NCBI GenBank assembly: GCA_949128015.1
Contig: CASBRC010000009.1
Coordinates: forward strand, 1 to 13,047
Reading direction: 5' to 3'
Source of the DNA: Synechococcales cyanobacterium PMM_0003
GTDB lineage: Bacteria; Cyanobacteriota; Cyanobacteriia; Pseudanabaenales; Pseudanabaenaceae
DNA: 13,047 bases
Part shown: positions 6,697 through 13,047 of the stretch, in pieces
Layout of the letters: the number at the start of each line of letters is the position of its first letter
How positions within the stretch are numbered: position 1 is the stretch's first letter
Program-made: the position numbers and the translations under genes
The notes under the pieces: generated by a model
Databases searched by the model: none
Seen by the model: the letters and a program-made list of their open reading frames with translations, nothing else
Told to the model about the DNA's origin: nothing

Positions 6697-6712
6697 TTCT
6701 CTCGTGAGAGAA
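6697..6712. other. Small hairpin in the ccmL-ccmM gap
   Basis: TTCTCTC and GAGAGAA form a 7-bp stem (or 6 bp with a 4-nt loop, CGTG) in the 189 bp between ccmL and ccmM. There is no U-tract. The rest of the gap (6544-6732) is AT-rich and holds no gene; it may carry a processing site or a secondary promoter for ccmM-N. Confidence 0.3.
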
Positions 6713-6732
6713 TTAGCTAAAGGGAAAAACAA

Positions 6733-7041
6733 CTATTGCATCCTCTCACTATATTTTTTGCTATAAAGAGTGCGATCGCTGAGGCTAACTGTGTCGATAA
6801 TAGCGATAACAGCTGCATCAATCGGACGATCTGCACTATCTCGTACTTGTCTTGCACCACTACCACGAGTAAATAGCACCCATTCATCTATGCCAGCGCC
6901 AACAGTATCTGCGGCCACTTCATAGTCTGAAAGTAACTGCCCTTGAAGATCAACAAGTTGCAAGAGCAGAAACTTGGTTCCAGATAAATTAGATTCTTTG
7001 TAGTTACTGACGACCGTACCGTAAACTTTAGCAATTTGCAT
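6733..7041 (-). CDS. ccmL: Carboxysome vertex protein CcmL (pentameric BMC-P shell protein)
   Basis: The product is 102 residues from the ATG at 7041. CcmL/EutN family proteins begin MxIAxVxGxVV, seen here as MQIAKVYGTVV, so a 13-residue upstream extension starting at 7080 is rejected. Family landmarks are the strand KFLLLQLVDLQG (23-34), DYEVAADTVGAGIDEWVLFTRGSGAR (39-64), where VGAG and GSGAR line the pentamer, and PIDAAVIAIIDTV (73-85). The protein caps the twelve vertices of the icosahedral shell, so little is needed relative to CcmK. The ribosome site is poor: only an AGG about 14 bp upstream. That fits a low-abundance vertex protein, though this is inference. It lies 95 bp after ccmK1. 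Confidence 0.95.
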   Translation of the reverse strand: MQIAKVYGTVVSNYKESNLSGTKFLLLQLVDLQGQLLSDYEVAADTVGAGIDEWVLFTRGSGARQVRDSADRPIDAAVIAIIDTVSLSDRTLYSKKYSERMQ

Positions 7042-7136
7042 ATTTGTTATAAGTACCTGTACAGATGAGAAAGATAGCAAGTCAAGTACGCAGCAAATAG
7101 CGAATAGTTGAGACGAAAGCGCTAGTTATGCCTTTA

Positions 7137-7478
7137 CTATGGGCGGTTTAGAGGACGAATGGAGTTAACATTGTCGCGGAATTGATCAACTTCTTCGGTG
7201 TAGCGAATAGGTAGAACGTATTCGAGGTTTTCGTGAGGACGAGCAATGATGTGTGTGGAAAGAACTTGTCCGCCATTTACACGTTTTACAGACTCAGTGC
7301 CTGCGGCTACTGAAGCTTGTACTTCGGAGACATCACCACGAACGATAACGGTCACACGACCACTACCGATTTTTTCGTATCCTACTAAAGTTACGCGAGC
7401 CGCCTTAACCATAGCATCGGCTGCTTCTACAACGGCTGGGAACCCAAGGGTTTCAATCATTCCAACTGCGATCGCCAT
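7137..7478 (-). CDS. ccmK1: Carboxysome facet shell protein CcmK1 (hexameric BMC-H)
   Basis: The product is 113 residues with a single BMC domain covering about 1-95 ([23 protein letters not shown] at the start). The hexamer pore motif KIGSG is at 36-40 and the edge-forming motif [15 protein letters not shown] follows later. The C-terminal tail ([19 protein letters not shown]) is longer than in its neighbour, and this is the feature that separates CcmK1 from CcmK2. AGGAG (7493-7489) lies 10 bp before the ATG at 7478. The gene is 117 bp after ccmK2 and about 80% identical to it by eye at protein level, the result of an old tandem duplication. Facet proteins are the most abundant shell component, consistent with the strong ribosome site. 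Confidence 0.95.
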   Translation of the reverse strand: MAIAVGMIETLGFPAVVEAADAMVKAARVTLVGYEKIGSGRVTVIVRGDVSEVQASVAAGTESVKRVNGGQVLSTHIIARPHENLEYVLPIRYTEEVDQFRDNVNSIRPLNRP

Positions 7479-7488
7479 AATCCATGTT

Positions 7489-7493
7489 CTCCT
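7489..7493 (-). promoter_or_regulatory. Strong Shine-Dalgarno AGGAG of ccmK1
   Basis: AGGAG is 10 bp upstream of the ccmK1 ATG at 7478. A closer ATG (4 bases after the AGGAG) is out of frame and would not give a BMC protein. The site is clearly stronger than those of ccmL and ccmN. Confidence 0.6.
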
Positions 7494-7595
7494 AGAAAAA
7501 TAAATAATGAAAATTAATGAAAATTTGGTCTTTTGATACTTTTTCGAGAAAGTCTTTTTGGGACAATCGTTAAGAAGTAAATTTAAAAAGCAACC

Positions 7596-7904
7596 TTAAA
7601 AAGCAAACTGTTCTACTTCACGCGTGTAGCGAATAGGCAGAACATACTCTAGGTTTTCGTGTGGTCGAGCAATGGTATGAGTCGAAACAACTTCACCCCC
7701 ATTGACCCGATTTGCGGCTTCAACACCAGCAGCGATGGATGCTTTCACCTCAGAGATATCACCTCTGATAATGACTGTAACCCGTCCGCTACCGATTTTT
7801 TCGTAACCCACAAGGGTAACACGCGCAGCTTTTACCATAGCATCTGCCGCTTCTACAATTGCGGGGAAGCCTCTGGTCTCGATCATTCCAATACCGATCG
7901 CCAT
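7596..7904 (-). CDS. ccmK2: Carboxysome facet shell protein CcmK2 (hexameric BMC-H)
   Basis: The product is 102 residues, the usual CcmK2 length, with one BMC domain. It starts [21 protein letters not shown], carries pore motif KIGSG at 36-40 and motif [22 protein letters not shown] near the C-terminus. CcmK2 is the main hexameric facet protein and the docking partner of the CcmN C-terminal helix. The order ccmK2-ccmK1-ccmL-ccmM-ccmN matches the Synechocystis PCC 6803 cluster. AAGGA lies 13 bp upstream of the ATG, slightly far. It is the first gene after a long non-coding stretch, so the main promoter of the cluster is expected just upstream. Confidence 0.95.
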   Translation of the reverse strand: MAIGIGMIETRGFPAIVEAADAMVKAARVTLVGYEKIGSGRVTVIIRGDISEVKASIAAGVEAANRVNGGEVVSTHTIARPHENLEYVLPIRYTREVEQFAF

Positions 7905-8358
7905 AATTAAATCAGTGTCCTTACGACTCTTTAAAAAACTAAAGTTTTTTGCGGTTGTATCTATACATAAAGATATAGATGCACGATCGCAACTATTGAT
8001 CTTAGCTACGATCGGTTCGCTTGAAACATCAAATTTTCAAATTTTTGATACAAAATAAAAATCAGATGAGGCTTGGCGCACTTTATAAAGCTAACTTGCA
8101 GTAGTCAGCTCTTCGCAGCTAATTTACAGACGTTATTCGGGCTAGTTGTAGCAATTAAATGATCTATAAAAATAGATAAGTATTTGTTACTACGGGGATA
8201 GCCATCATAGATCTGAATAATCAAAGAAAATGAATAGTATTAATATATTCAACTCTATCTTTATATATACGATAACGAGTGGCGGCACATTTGACAATAT
8301 AAGCAGTCATGATAAATCCAAATAGAGGATATAAAGCTGGCTTATTTGCATTTCACTA
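7905..8358. promoter_or_regulatory. Leader and promoter region of ccmK2 (about 450 bp, no gene)
   Basis: There is no supported gene in this stretch. It holds several short palindromes: ATCTATA-N8-TATAGAT (7959-7980), TTGAAA-N8-TTTCAA (8021-8040) and ATCTAT-AAAA-ATAGAT (8162-8177). The minus-strand TATAGAT in the first is also a plausible extended -10 (TGTATAGAT), about 55 bp before the ccmK2 ATG, but no good -35 accompanies it. The palindromes contain T-N11-A patterns of the type bound by LysR regulators such as CcmR/CmpR; such patterns are frequent in AT-rich DNA. Confidence 0.4.
7959..7980. promoter_or_regulatory. Inverted repeat ATCTATA-N8-TATAGAT, candidate operator/-10 of ccmK2
   Basis: This is a perfect 7+7 bp inverted repeat, 55-76 bp upstream of the ccmK2 ATG. 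Read on the minus strand, its second half forms TGTATAGAT, an extended -10-like element. A dyad over a core promoter suggests a repressor or activator site. Confidence 0.3.
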
Positions 8359-8419
8359 AAACCCAATATATTTTTTGAGAATGTTGCAAAGCAACATTCT
8401 CAAAAAATATATTGGGTTT
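8359..8419. terminator. Perfect 29-bp hairpin immediately after ccmO
   Basis: The arms 8359-8387 and 8391-8419 are exact reverse complements with loop AAA, the longest perfect palindrome in the window. It starts 5 bp after the ccmO stop. The core is GAGAATGTTGC/GCAACATTCTC with A6/T6 beside it and AAACCCA/TGGGTTT at the ends. As a terminator it would uncouple ccmO from ccmK2-N. Length and end sequence show kinship with the elements at 3596 and 10413. Confidence 0.7.
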
Positions 8420-8424
8420 GTTTA

Positions 8425-9171
8425 TTAGCGATCGCCGATTGAGATAGTTTCTACTTCAGCAATTTCTAAGTTGGGGAGTTCTACCAATTCTCGCTCTTGT
8501 TCTTGAAGAGCAATCATGGGGATACTTACAGGTATGGGTGACTCAATCCAATATTCTGAAGTTGGTAGAGTTTCTTCAAGATCGTCAAGTGGTCTAGGAA
8601 TAATCATCAGCGTATGAAATTCGCCAATGCGTTCGGCTTCATACATGCCTGCCTCGATTGCGATCGCAACATCCGCAACGTTGCCCCGAATAATTGCTGT
8701 ACACAACCCTGCGCCGATAGTTTCATAGCCAGCTAGATGCACATCTGCGGATTTCAGCATCATATCAGCAGCTCCCACCATCGCAGGAAATCCGCGTGTT
8801 TCTAGCAACCCGATCGCTTGATTACTGAGGCGACTATACTGACCATCGGTTAACTGGCTCAAGCGACTACTAATCGGTAAAATTGCCTCTAGATTGGGAT
8901 ATGGACGTGGAATTACAACAGTTGATACTAACTGACCAAACTCTCTGGCGGTCTCTGCGCCTGCCTCTACAGCCATTCGTACATCAGTAATCTGACCACG
9001 CACAATCGCGGTACAAAAGCCATTACCAATTTTTTCATACCCAACCAGTCTCACCGTTGCCGATTTGAGCATCATGTCAGCAGTGCCAACGATTGCTGGG
9101 AAACTAATCGTTGAAACCATACCCAAAGCGCTTCCTGATAGATCTATTCTTTGAGATGCACTACTAGACAT
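8425..9171 (-). CDS. ccmO: Carboxysome shell protein CcmO (tandem BMC domains)
   Basis: The product is 248 residues with two BMC domains, at about 14-100 and 118-203. Each repeats the family pattern: GMVSTISFPAIVGTADMMLKSA then GYEKIGNG (44-51), and GLLETRGFPAMVGAADMMLKSA then GYETIGAG (148-155). Both have the PRPxxxLExxLP motif. Short N- and C-terminal extensions follow the CcmO pattern; the last 45 residues are acidic (ELVELPNLEIAEVE). CcmO is required for a closed beta-carboxysome shell. Here it lies upstream of ccmK2 on the same strand, separated by a 29-bp hairpin and about 520 bp, so it is probably its own transcription unit. The start ATG at 9171 has no obvious Shine-Dalgarno. Confidence 0.95.
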   Translation of the reverse strand: MSSSASQRIDLSGSALGMVSTISFPAIVGTADMMLKSATVRLVGYEKIGNGFCTAIVRGQITDVRMAVEAGAETAREFGQLVSTVVIPRPYPNLEAILPISSRLSQLTDGQYSRLSNQAIGLLETRGFPAMVGAADMMLKSADVHLAGYETIGAGLCTAIIRGNVADVAIAIEAGMYEAERIGEFHTLMIIPRPLDDLEETLPTSEYWIESPIPVSIPMIALQEQERELVELPNLEIAEVETISIGDR

Positions 9172-9184
9172 TAGCTAACACAAT

Positions 9185-9208
9185 GATTAAAAAAGAGATT
9201 AAAAAAGA
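9185..9208. repeat. Tandem 12-bp repeat GATTAAAAAAGA x2 upstream of ccmO
   Basis: Two perfect copies (9185-9196, 9197-9208) lie 13-37 bp before the ccmO ATG, in its 5' leader. The remaining DNA up to the divergent diguanylate cyclase gene (9209-9371) is AT-rich and must hold two divergent promoters. TATTAT at 9317-9322 is a possible plus-strand -10 without a good -35. Confidence 0.45.
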
Positions 9209-9371
9209 TTATGATGGAGTCGAAAGCACTCAATATTCATCTATATATTACTACTAGCAAGCAATGCGTTTCTCATGTATTTTTAAGACGTGTAGTGATT
9301 AATATCTCAAAAATCATATTATAGAGCGATAAATACTAACACTTTTTTCAAAATGGTTCAAAGATAGGAAA

Positions 9372-10379
9372 ATGCAACTGCCTGAAGCCTTACCTAAAAA
9401 AGAGCATGTGCTAGTTATAGATGATACGCCACCTAACTTACATTTGCTGATAAGTATGTTGACACGCAGAGGTTATGACGTGCGTGGTGTAAGTGATGGC
9501 TTAACCGCATTGTCAACCATGCAAGAAGAACTGCCCGACTTGGTGCTGTTGGATATTAACATGCCAAATATGAATGGATTTCAGGTTTGTAAACAACTAA
9601 AGTCTAGTGAACACACTCATGATATTCCTGTTATTTTTATTAGTGCTCGAGATGAAGTATTAGATAAAATACAAGCGTTTGCAGTGGGTGGCGTTGACTA
9701 CATCACTAAGCCATTTCAAATCGCAGAAGTATTAGCTAGAGTCGAGAACCAGCTTGCTTTACGAAGATTACAAAGACAGTTACAAGAACAAAATGAACGG
9801 CTCAAGCAAGAAATTGATAGTCGAATTATTGCGGAAAATCTGCTGCAACAGGCTAATGAAAAGTTAGGTCAATTGGTCAATTTAGATGGTTTAACCCAAT
9901 TGGCAAATCGCCGACGCTTTGATGAGTATCTAGAGCAAGAGTGGCAGAGACTTGCCAGAGAGAATTTGCCACTATCTTTGATTATGTGTGACATTGATTT
10001 TTTCAAAAACTATAATGATACCTACGGACATGTAGCTGGTGATGACTGTCTACGCAAAGTTTCACTTTTGATTAAAGAATCAGTACGTCGTCCTGCGGAT
10101 TTGGTAGCGCGTTATGGTGGAGAAGAGTTTGTGCTGGTCTTACCGAACACTGACATAGAAGGTGCTATGGCAATTGCCGAGACTATTCGTCTGGGACTAT
10201 TAGAGCTAGTGATTCCCCATGAGGATTCAGCAATTAGTAAGCTTGTGACTTTGAGCATGGGTGTAACTTCTTTAGTTCCTCTATTTGATTCCCAACCTTC
10301 AGTTTTACTTACTACGGCTGACTATGCTTTGTATCGTGCAAAAGAGTTAGGTCGAAATCAAACTTATCAAATTGGTTGA
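9372..10379 (+). CDS. Response regulator with GGDEF output (REC-GGDEF diguanylate cyclase, PleD-like)
   Basis: The protein is 335 residues and cytosolic, and should make cyclic di-GMP from two GTP when phosphorylated. The receiver domain (about 11-128) has acidic residues D17/D18, phospho-acceptor D61 (LVLLDINMPNMNGF), S91 (FISARD) and K113 (ITKPF), so all key residues are intact. A coiled coil (about 128-168, LRRLQRQLQEQNERLKQEID) joins it to the GGDEF domain (169-333). That domain has NLDGLTQLANRRRFD, metal site CDIDFFKNYNDTYGH (206-220) and active-site GGEEF (249-253). R240-P-A-D243, five residues before GGEEF, is the product-inhibition I-site, so feedback control is expected. The start has AGG only 3 bp upstream. 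No histidine kinase is nearby, so the partner is unknown. It is divergent from ccmO and ends at a shared hairpin. Confidence 0.95.
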   Translation: MQLPEALPKKEHVLVIDDTPPNLHLLISMLTRRGYDVRGVSDGLTALSTMQEELPDLVLLDINMPNMNGFQVCKQLKSSEHTHDIPVIFISARDEVLDKIQAFAVGGVDYITKPFQIAEVLARVENQLALRRLQRQLQEQNERLKQEIDSRIIAENLLQQANEKLGQLVNLDGLTQLANRRRFDEYLEQEWQRLARENLPLSLIMCDIDFFKNYNDTYGHVAGDDCLRKVSLLIKESVRRPADLVARYGGEEFVLVLPNTDIEGAMAIAETIRLGLLELVIPHEDSAISKLVTLSMGVTSLVPLFDSQPSVLLTTADYALYRAKELGRNQTYQIG

Positions 10380-10412
10380 AAAAGATTACAGCGTCTTGCG
10401 CTGCCATGGAAC

Positions 10413-10465
10413 CCAGATAATTTTTAAAAAGTGCCGCTTCGCGGCACTTTTTAAAAATTATCTGG
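10413..10465. terminator. Perfect 25-bp hairpin between convergent genes, bidirectional terminator
   Basis: The arms 10413-10437 and 10441-10465 are exact reverse complements with loop TTC. The core GTGCCGC/GCGGCAC is followed by T5/A5 tracts on both strands. It sits 33 bp after the diguanylate cyclase stop and 23 bp after the ABC ATPase stop, which point towards each other. Its AACCCAGAT-AA-TTTTT-AAAAAG order closely follows the element at 3596. Confidence 0.75.
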
Positions 10466-10488
10466 ATCACTCAAACACTCAATAGGCA

Positions 10489-11280
10489 TTAATTCCAATC
10501 ATCTATTAATTCATCGCTTTGACTTGCATTAACATCCCGTCTCAATAAATCATCAATATCTTGCCAATTAACAAGACTGGCTTCAGCATCTTGAACTAGC
10601 TGCCCTTTGTGCAAACAGATTAGGCGATCGCACCATGTTTGTACTAAATCAAGTTGATGATTAATCATCACTACGGTGACAGGCTGCGGTAATTTTGTTA
10701 AGTCAGTTAAAACCTCTAGCAGTAAATGAGATAAGCCCCGATCTAAGGCTGATGTCGGTTCATCGAGCAATAATACTTCTGGCTCCATCATCAAGGCTCT
10801 AGCGATCGCAATCCATTGTCTTTGACCGAGAGATAGCTCTAGCTCAGAACGATTTAGCAATTTACGATCAATTTGTAATTTCTCTAGCCATTTTTGCGAT
10901 CGCAAATCAATTTCGCTCTGAGTAAAATTTTGTAGTTTGAGAGGATAGGCGATCGCCTCAGTTACAGTCATCCCTAATAAACTCGGCTCCTGCGGGACAA
11001 GTAATACTTGCCGCCGCAGGGTTTGAATAGGAATTTCTTGAATATTTTTGCCATTGAGGGCGATCGTCCCCACTGATGGATCGGTTAAACGATTGAGCAG
11101 CCTTAGAAATGTCGTTTTGCCCGATCCTGTTGCGCCAATTAGCGCAGTTTTGCTCCCTTTTGCGATCGCCACCGAAATATCTGTCAAAAGTGTGCGAAAT
11201 TTAGTTTGATAACTCACTTGATTAATAGCGATCGCTACAGAGTTAGGAATTACCTGAGATAGTGATGAAACCTTTTGCAT
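10489..11280 (-). CDS. ABC transporter ATP-binding subunit, orphan
   Basis: From the ATG at 11280 the product is 263 residues. A TTG at 11325 would add 15 residues, but neither start has a clear Shine-Dalgarno and homology seems to begin later. In the ATG numbering, Walker A is GATGSGKTT (49-57), the Q-loop is VPQEP (Q97), the ABC signature is LSLGQ (149-153, the usual LSGGQ with Gly3 as Leu), Walker B is VLLLDEP (169-175, catalytic E174) and the H-loop is H208. The length and compact form resemble importer-type or FetA/PstB-like ATPases. No membrane-permease gene lies next to it in the window, so the substrate cannot be assigned. The 10413-10465 hairpin ends it. The 5' region is shared with the divergent FecR-domain gene (98 bp). 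Confidence 0.88.
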   Translation of the reverse strand: MQKVSSLSQVIPNSVAIAINQVSYQTKFRTLLTDISVAIAKGSKTALIGATGSGKTTFLRLLNRLTDPSVGTIALNGKNIQEIPIQTLRRQVLLVPQEPSLLGMTVTEAIAYPLKLQNFTQSEIDLRSQKWLEKLQIDRKLLNRSELELSLGQRQWIAIARALMMEPEVLLLDEPTSALDRGLSHLLLEVLTDLTKLPQPVTVVMINHQLDLVQTWCDRLICLHKGQLVQDAEASLVNWQDIDDLLRRDVNASQSDELIDDWN

Positions 11281-11361
11281 AATGTAACTGTCTTTGCGAT
11301 TAGCGATCGAGAAATTGGGACGCAAGCCTTTAATTCATTAAACCCTGTCTCAAGATCAATT

Positions 11362-11367
11362 AAGGAG
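11362..11367 (+). promoter_or_regulatory. Shine-Dalgarno AAGGAG of the FecR-domain gene
   Basis: AAGGAG precedes the ATG at 11379 by 11 bp. It supports the full-length start with the long basic n-region of the signal peptide, rather than an internal start. Confidence 0.55.
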
Positions 11368-11378
11368 AAGCATCACAT

Positions 11379-12452
11379 ATGTATTTATGGAATCTTTTAA
11401 AGAAATTTTCGCAGAGACTGTTTAGACTGCCGCACCAAAAGCGACTTGCACTTTTCTTTACAGGGCTATGCATTTTCGCCTTAGCAGCTCCTCAGCTTGC
11501 CCCAGCATCTGCTCAAACAACCCAAGCGACTGTACAAGAAATCCTTGATGGCAATCAAGTTTTTATCCAAAATAAGCAAGCCTCTCTCAATGACGTAGCT
11601 AGACAGCAGCAACAAGTCCGCACGGGTAATTCTCGTACTGCACTTTTATTTAACACTGGTGCTGTAGCCCGCTTATCTGCTAATTCGGTGCTAAAAATTG
11701 GTCAATGCGCCCGTCTCAAGAAGGGCGCGATTTTAATCAATGGGGCAGTGAATGCTTGCTCGTCTTCGATTACTACAGGTGTGCGTGGCACAACTTATTT
11801 ACTAGAAGTGGATGAGTCGGGTAACCAGCAGGTCAAAGTACTAGAGGGTGAAGTTGTGGTCAGACGCAATGCAAATCCCATAATTGATGAAGATGATGAA
11901 ATAGAAACTAAACCTCCTAGCAAGCCAACAGCTAAACCTCCTAACAAGCCAACAGCTAAACCAACAACTGGTACAAAACCACTAATTAATCCCTCAACAC
12001 AGCCAGTCAATGTCACTTCCCCTAAGGTTAAACAGTTCTCTATACCTAACACTCCTTCTATAACGCCAAGATTACCTCGAAGTAATCCTCAACAACAAGG
12101 GAAACCTGTAGATCCTCTAAATGGTCAACCAGCAAATGACAAACCAATACTCAAAATTGAGCCTGAGGCAAAACCGACCAAACAACCAGATGAAGTCGTT
12201 TTAAAAGCTGGTGAAAAAGTAGAAGTTGCTCAGGAAGGTAGCTTTGGCATAATCCAGCAACTTACTGAAAATGAATTTGTGGAACTACTCAAAGGGAATT
12301 TATTTCAGGGTTTTACTAATCAAATCCCCGGAATAGACAAGGTTCGGTCAGTATTTAACGGACTATTTCCAGGTGTAAATTTCCCAATTTCGATTCCAGG
12401 TATACCAATGCCAAGTATTCCAATTCCTAGCTTCCCTAGATTTCCATTTTAA
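11379..12452 (+). CDS. Exported FecR-domain protein with proline-rich linker
   Basis: The product is 357 residues. A basic n-region (to about K21) and hydrophobic stretch (LALFFTGLCIFALAA, 23-37) ending APASA-Q (41-46) form a signal peptide with AxA-type cleavage near 45. Residues about 50-165 are a FecR-like beta domain (EILDGNQVFI, RTGNSRTALLFNTGAVARLSANS, ITTGVRGTTYLLEV, VKVLEGEVVV). C110 and C127 may form a disulfide. An acidic patch (169-175) and a Pro/Lys/Thr-rich linker (about 178-270) with repeated NKPTAKP-like units follow. A further FecR-type strand pair is VVLKAGEKVEVAQEG (273-287). The end is Pro/Ile/Phe-rich (GIPMPSIPIPSFPRFPF). In iron signalling FecR works with an ECF sigma factor; none is adjacent, and stand-alone cyanobacterial FecR proteins are of unknown function. 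Confidence 0.85.
   Translation: MYLWNLLKKFSQRLFRLPHQKRLALFFTGLCIFALAAPQLAPASAQTTQATVQEILDGNQVFIQNKQASLNDVARQQQQVRTGNSRTALLFNTGAVARLSANSVLKIGQCARLKKGAILINGAVNACSSSITTGVRGTTYLLEVDESGNQQVKVLEGEVVVRRNANPIIDEDDEIETKPPSKPTAKPPNKPTAKPTTGTKPLINPSTQPVNVTSPKVKQFSIPNTPSITPRLPRSNPQQQGKPVDPLNGQPANDKPILKIEPEAKPTKQPDEVVLKAGEKVEVAQEGSFGIIQQLTENEFVELLKGNLFQGFTNQIPGIDKVRSVFNGLFPGVNFPISIPGIPMPSIPIPSFPRFPF
11909..11956. repeat. Tandem 24-bp repeat in the FecR-protein linker
   Basis: Two copies (11909-11932, 11933-11956) differ at one base (AGC against AAC) and encode KPP(S/N)KPTA twice. A third partial copy (TAAACCAAC) follows. It is a slipped-strand type in-frame expansion of the proline/lysine linker. Confidence 0.75.
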
Positions 12453-12458
12453 ACACTA

Positions 12459-12499
12459 AGATATAGAAAAAGCACCTAAAAGGTGCTTTTTCTATATCT
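12459..12499. terminator. Perfect 19-bp hairpin after the FecR-domain gene
   Basis: The arms 12459-12477 and 12481-12499 are exact reverse complements with loop AAA. Core AAGCACCT/AGGTGCTT is followed by TTTTT within the right arm. It lies 6 bp after the stop codon and 15 bp before the lipB ATG, so it acts as the FecR-gene terminator. lipB then either has a promoter inside this region or depends on read-through. Confidence 0.8.
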
Positions 12500-12514
12500 A
12501 TTCAGGATTTTGAT

Positions 12515-13047
12515 ATGCACCGCACTTGTTTGCTCCACCAATGCGATCGCCCGATTTCATACCTAACTGCATGGCAATGGCAAAAAGATCTGGTTGAAGA
12601 GCGCAAGCAAGCTAGACGGATGGGGAAAGAATTACCTGATGTTTTATTACTGGTCGAACATCCTGCCGTTTATACACTTGGACAGGGATCGAGTTTAGAG
12701 TTTTTAAAATTTAGTCCAGAAGATCCTGATATTGAATGTCATCGCATCGAGCGCGGCGGTGAAGTGACCCATCATGCGATCGGGCAGTTAGTCGCCTATC
12801 CAATTTTAAATCTCGATTATCATCAGCGCGATCTGCACTGGTATTTGCGGCAACTCGAAGAGGTGATTATTCAAGTTTTGGCTAGATTTGGTGTGGTTTC
12901 GCAACGTATTCAAGGTTTAACAGGCGTATGGATTGATAATGCTGGGCAAATGCAAAAAATTGCTCAAGTCGGAATCAAAGTTAGTCAATGGATCACAATG
13001 CATGGCTTTGCTCTGAATGTCTGCATGGATTTATCAGGTTTTGATCG
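12515..13047 (+). CDS. lipB: Octanoyltransferase LipB (3' end outside window)
   Basis: 177 residues are visible from the ATG at 12515 and the frame is open to the window end. LipB transfers octanoyl groups from acyl carrier protein to lipoyl-dependent enzymes such as the glycine cleavage H protein and pyruvate dehydrogenase E2. Landmarks are the N-terminal [17 protein letters not shown] (44-60), the signature [21 protein letters not shown] (80-100), GLTGVWI (134-140) and K148 before IAQVGIKVS (149-157), the catalytic lysine region. HGFALNV (163-169) follows. The catalytic cysteine, expected in a later PCG motif, is beyond the edge. The signature deviates from the common TYHGPGQ at three positions. 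No Shine-Dalgarno better than AGGA about 8 bp upstream is visible. HIP1 lies in codons 9-12. Confidence 0.93.
   Translation, partial: MHRTCLLHQCDRPISYLTAWQWQKDLVEERKQARRMGKELPDVLLLVEHPAVYTLGQGSSLEFLKFSPEDPDIECHRIERGGEVTHHAIGQLVAYPILNLDYHQRDLHWYLRQLEEVIIQVLARFGVVSQRIQGLTGVWIDNAGQMQKIAQVGIKVSQWITMHGFALNVCMDLSGFD

Noticed and set aside
7042..7080. N-terminal extension of CcmL to 7080
   Set aside because: The family begins at the MQIAKV equivalent; the added residues are not family-like and have no ribosome site.
7246..7503. Plus-strand frame antisense to ccmK1, and the similar one at 7659-7910 antisense to ccmK2
   Set aside because: Both are mirror frames of strongly conserved BMC genes with no independent coding features.
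7137..7904. ccmK1/ccmK2 as a repeat or assembly duplication
   Set aside because: The proteins differ at many positions and in tail length, as expected for the normal cyanobacterial ccmK2-ccmK1 pair.
8230..8325. 31-residue plus-strand frame in the ccmK2 leader
   Set aside because: It has a short length, AT-driven composition and no Shine-Dalgarno; support is insufficient.
11281..11325. TTG start at 11325 for the ABC ATPase
   Set aside because: It cannot be excluded, but it adds 15 residues without family similarity and lacks a clear ribosome site; the ATG at 11280 is preferred.

Overview
The window is chromosomal DNA of a beta-cyanobacterium. The evidence is a complete beta-carboxysome shell/adaptor cluster (ccmO, ccmK2, ccmK1, ccmL, ccmM, ccmN), more than twenty copies of the cyanobacterial HIP1 octamer GCGATCGC, and an AT-rich base composition with many perfect intergenic palindromes. 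A filamentous Pseudanabaena-like lineage is my guess, not something the sequence proves.

Layout. Positions 1-728 (minus strand) hold a two-gene module that looks like toxin-antitoxin: a small HicA-like, cysteine-rich protein followed 3 bp later by a helix-turn-helix protein cut off by the window edge. A palindrome sits just upstream of the pair. Positions 795-2876 (minus) encode an RNase II/R-family exoribonuclease of the cyanobacterial VacB/Zam type, started from TTG. Positions 2954-3691 hold several strong hairpins, one small exported-peptide gene (3050-3229) and a gene-free stretch with two dispersed palindromic repeats.

The core is 3692-9171, all on the minus strand and read ccmO, ccmK2, ccmK1, ccmL, ccmM, ccmN. 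CcmK1/K2 form the shell facets, CcmO is a tandem-domain shell protein, and CcmL forms the pentameric vertices. CcmM cross-links Rubisco through four small-subunit-like modules and carries a gamma-carbonic-anhydrase domain. CcmN links that core to the shell through a C-terminal helix. CcmM keeps all three metal-binding histidines and the C194/C200 pair, so it is probably an active carbonic anhydrase. A Shine-Dalgarno-preceded internal ATG predicts a short Rubisco-linking isoform. A long hairpin and about 520 bp of non-coding DNA separate ccmO from ccmK2, so ccmK2-N probably has its own promoter.

The right side (9372 to the end) holds a REC-GGDEF diguanylate cyclase (plus), an orphan ABC ATPase (minus), a secreted FecR-domain protein (plus) and the 5' part of lipB (plus). 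These look like ordinary chromosomal neighbours with no obvious link to the carboxysome.

The least routine signals are a family of long, perfect, covarying palindromes placed at gene 3' ends throughout the window, the relocation of the redox cysteine pair in CcmM to its last Rubisco-binding module, and the cysteine-rich HicA-like pair. I did not find a clearly new multi-gene system.
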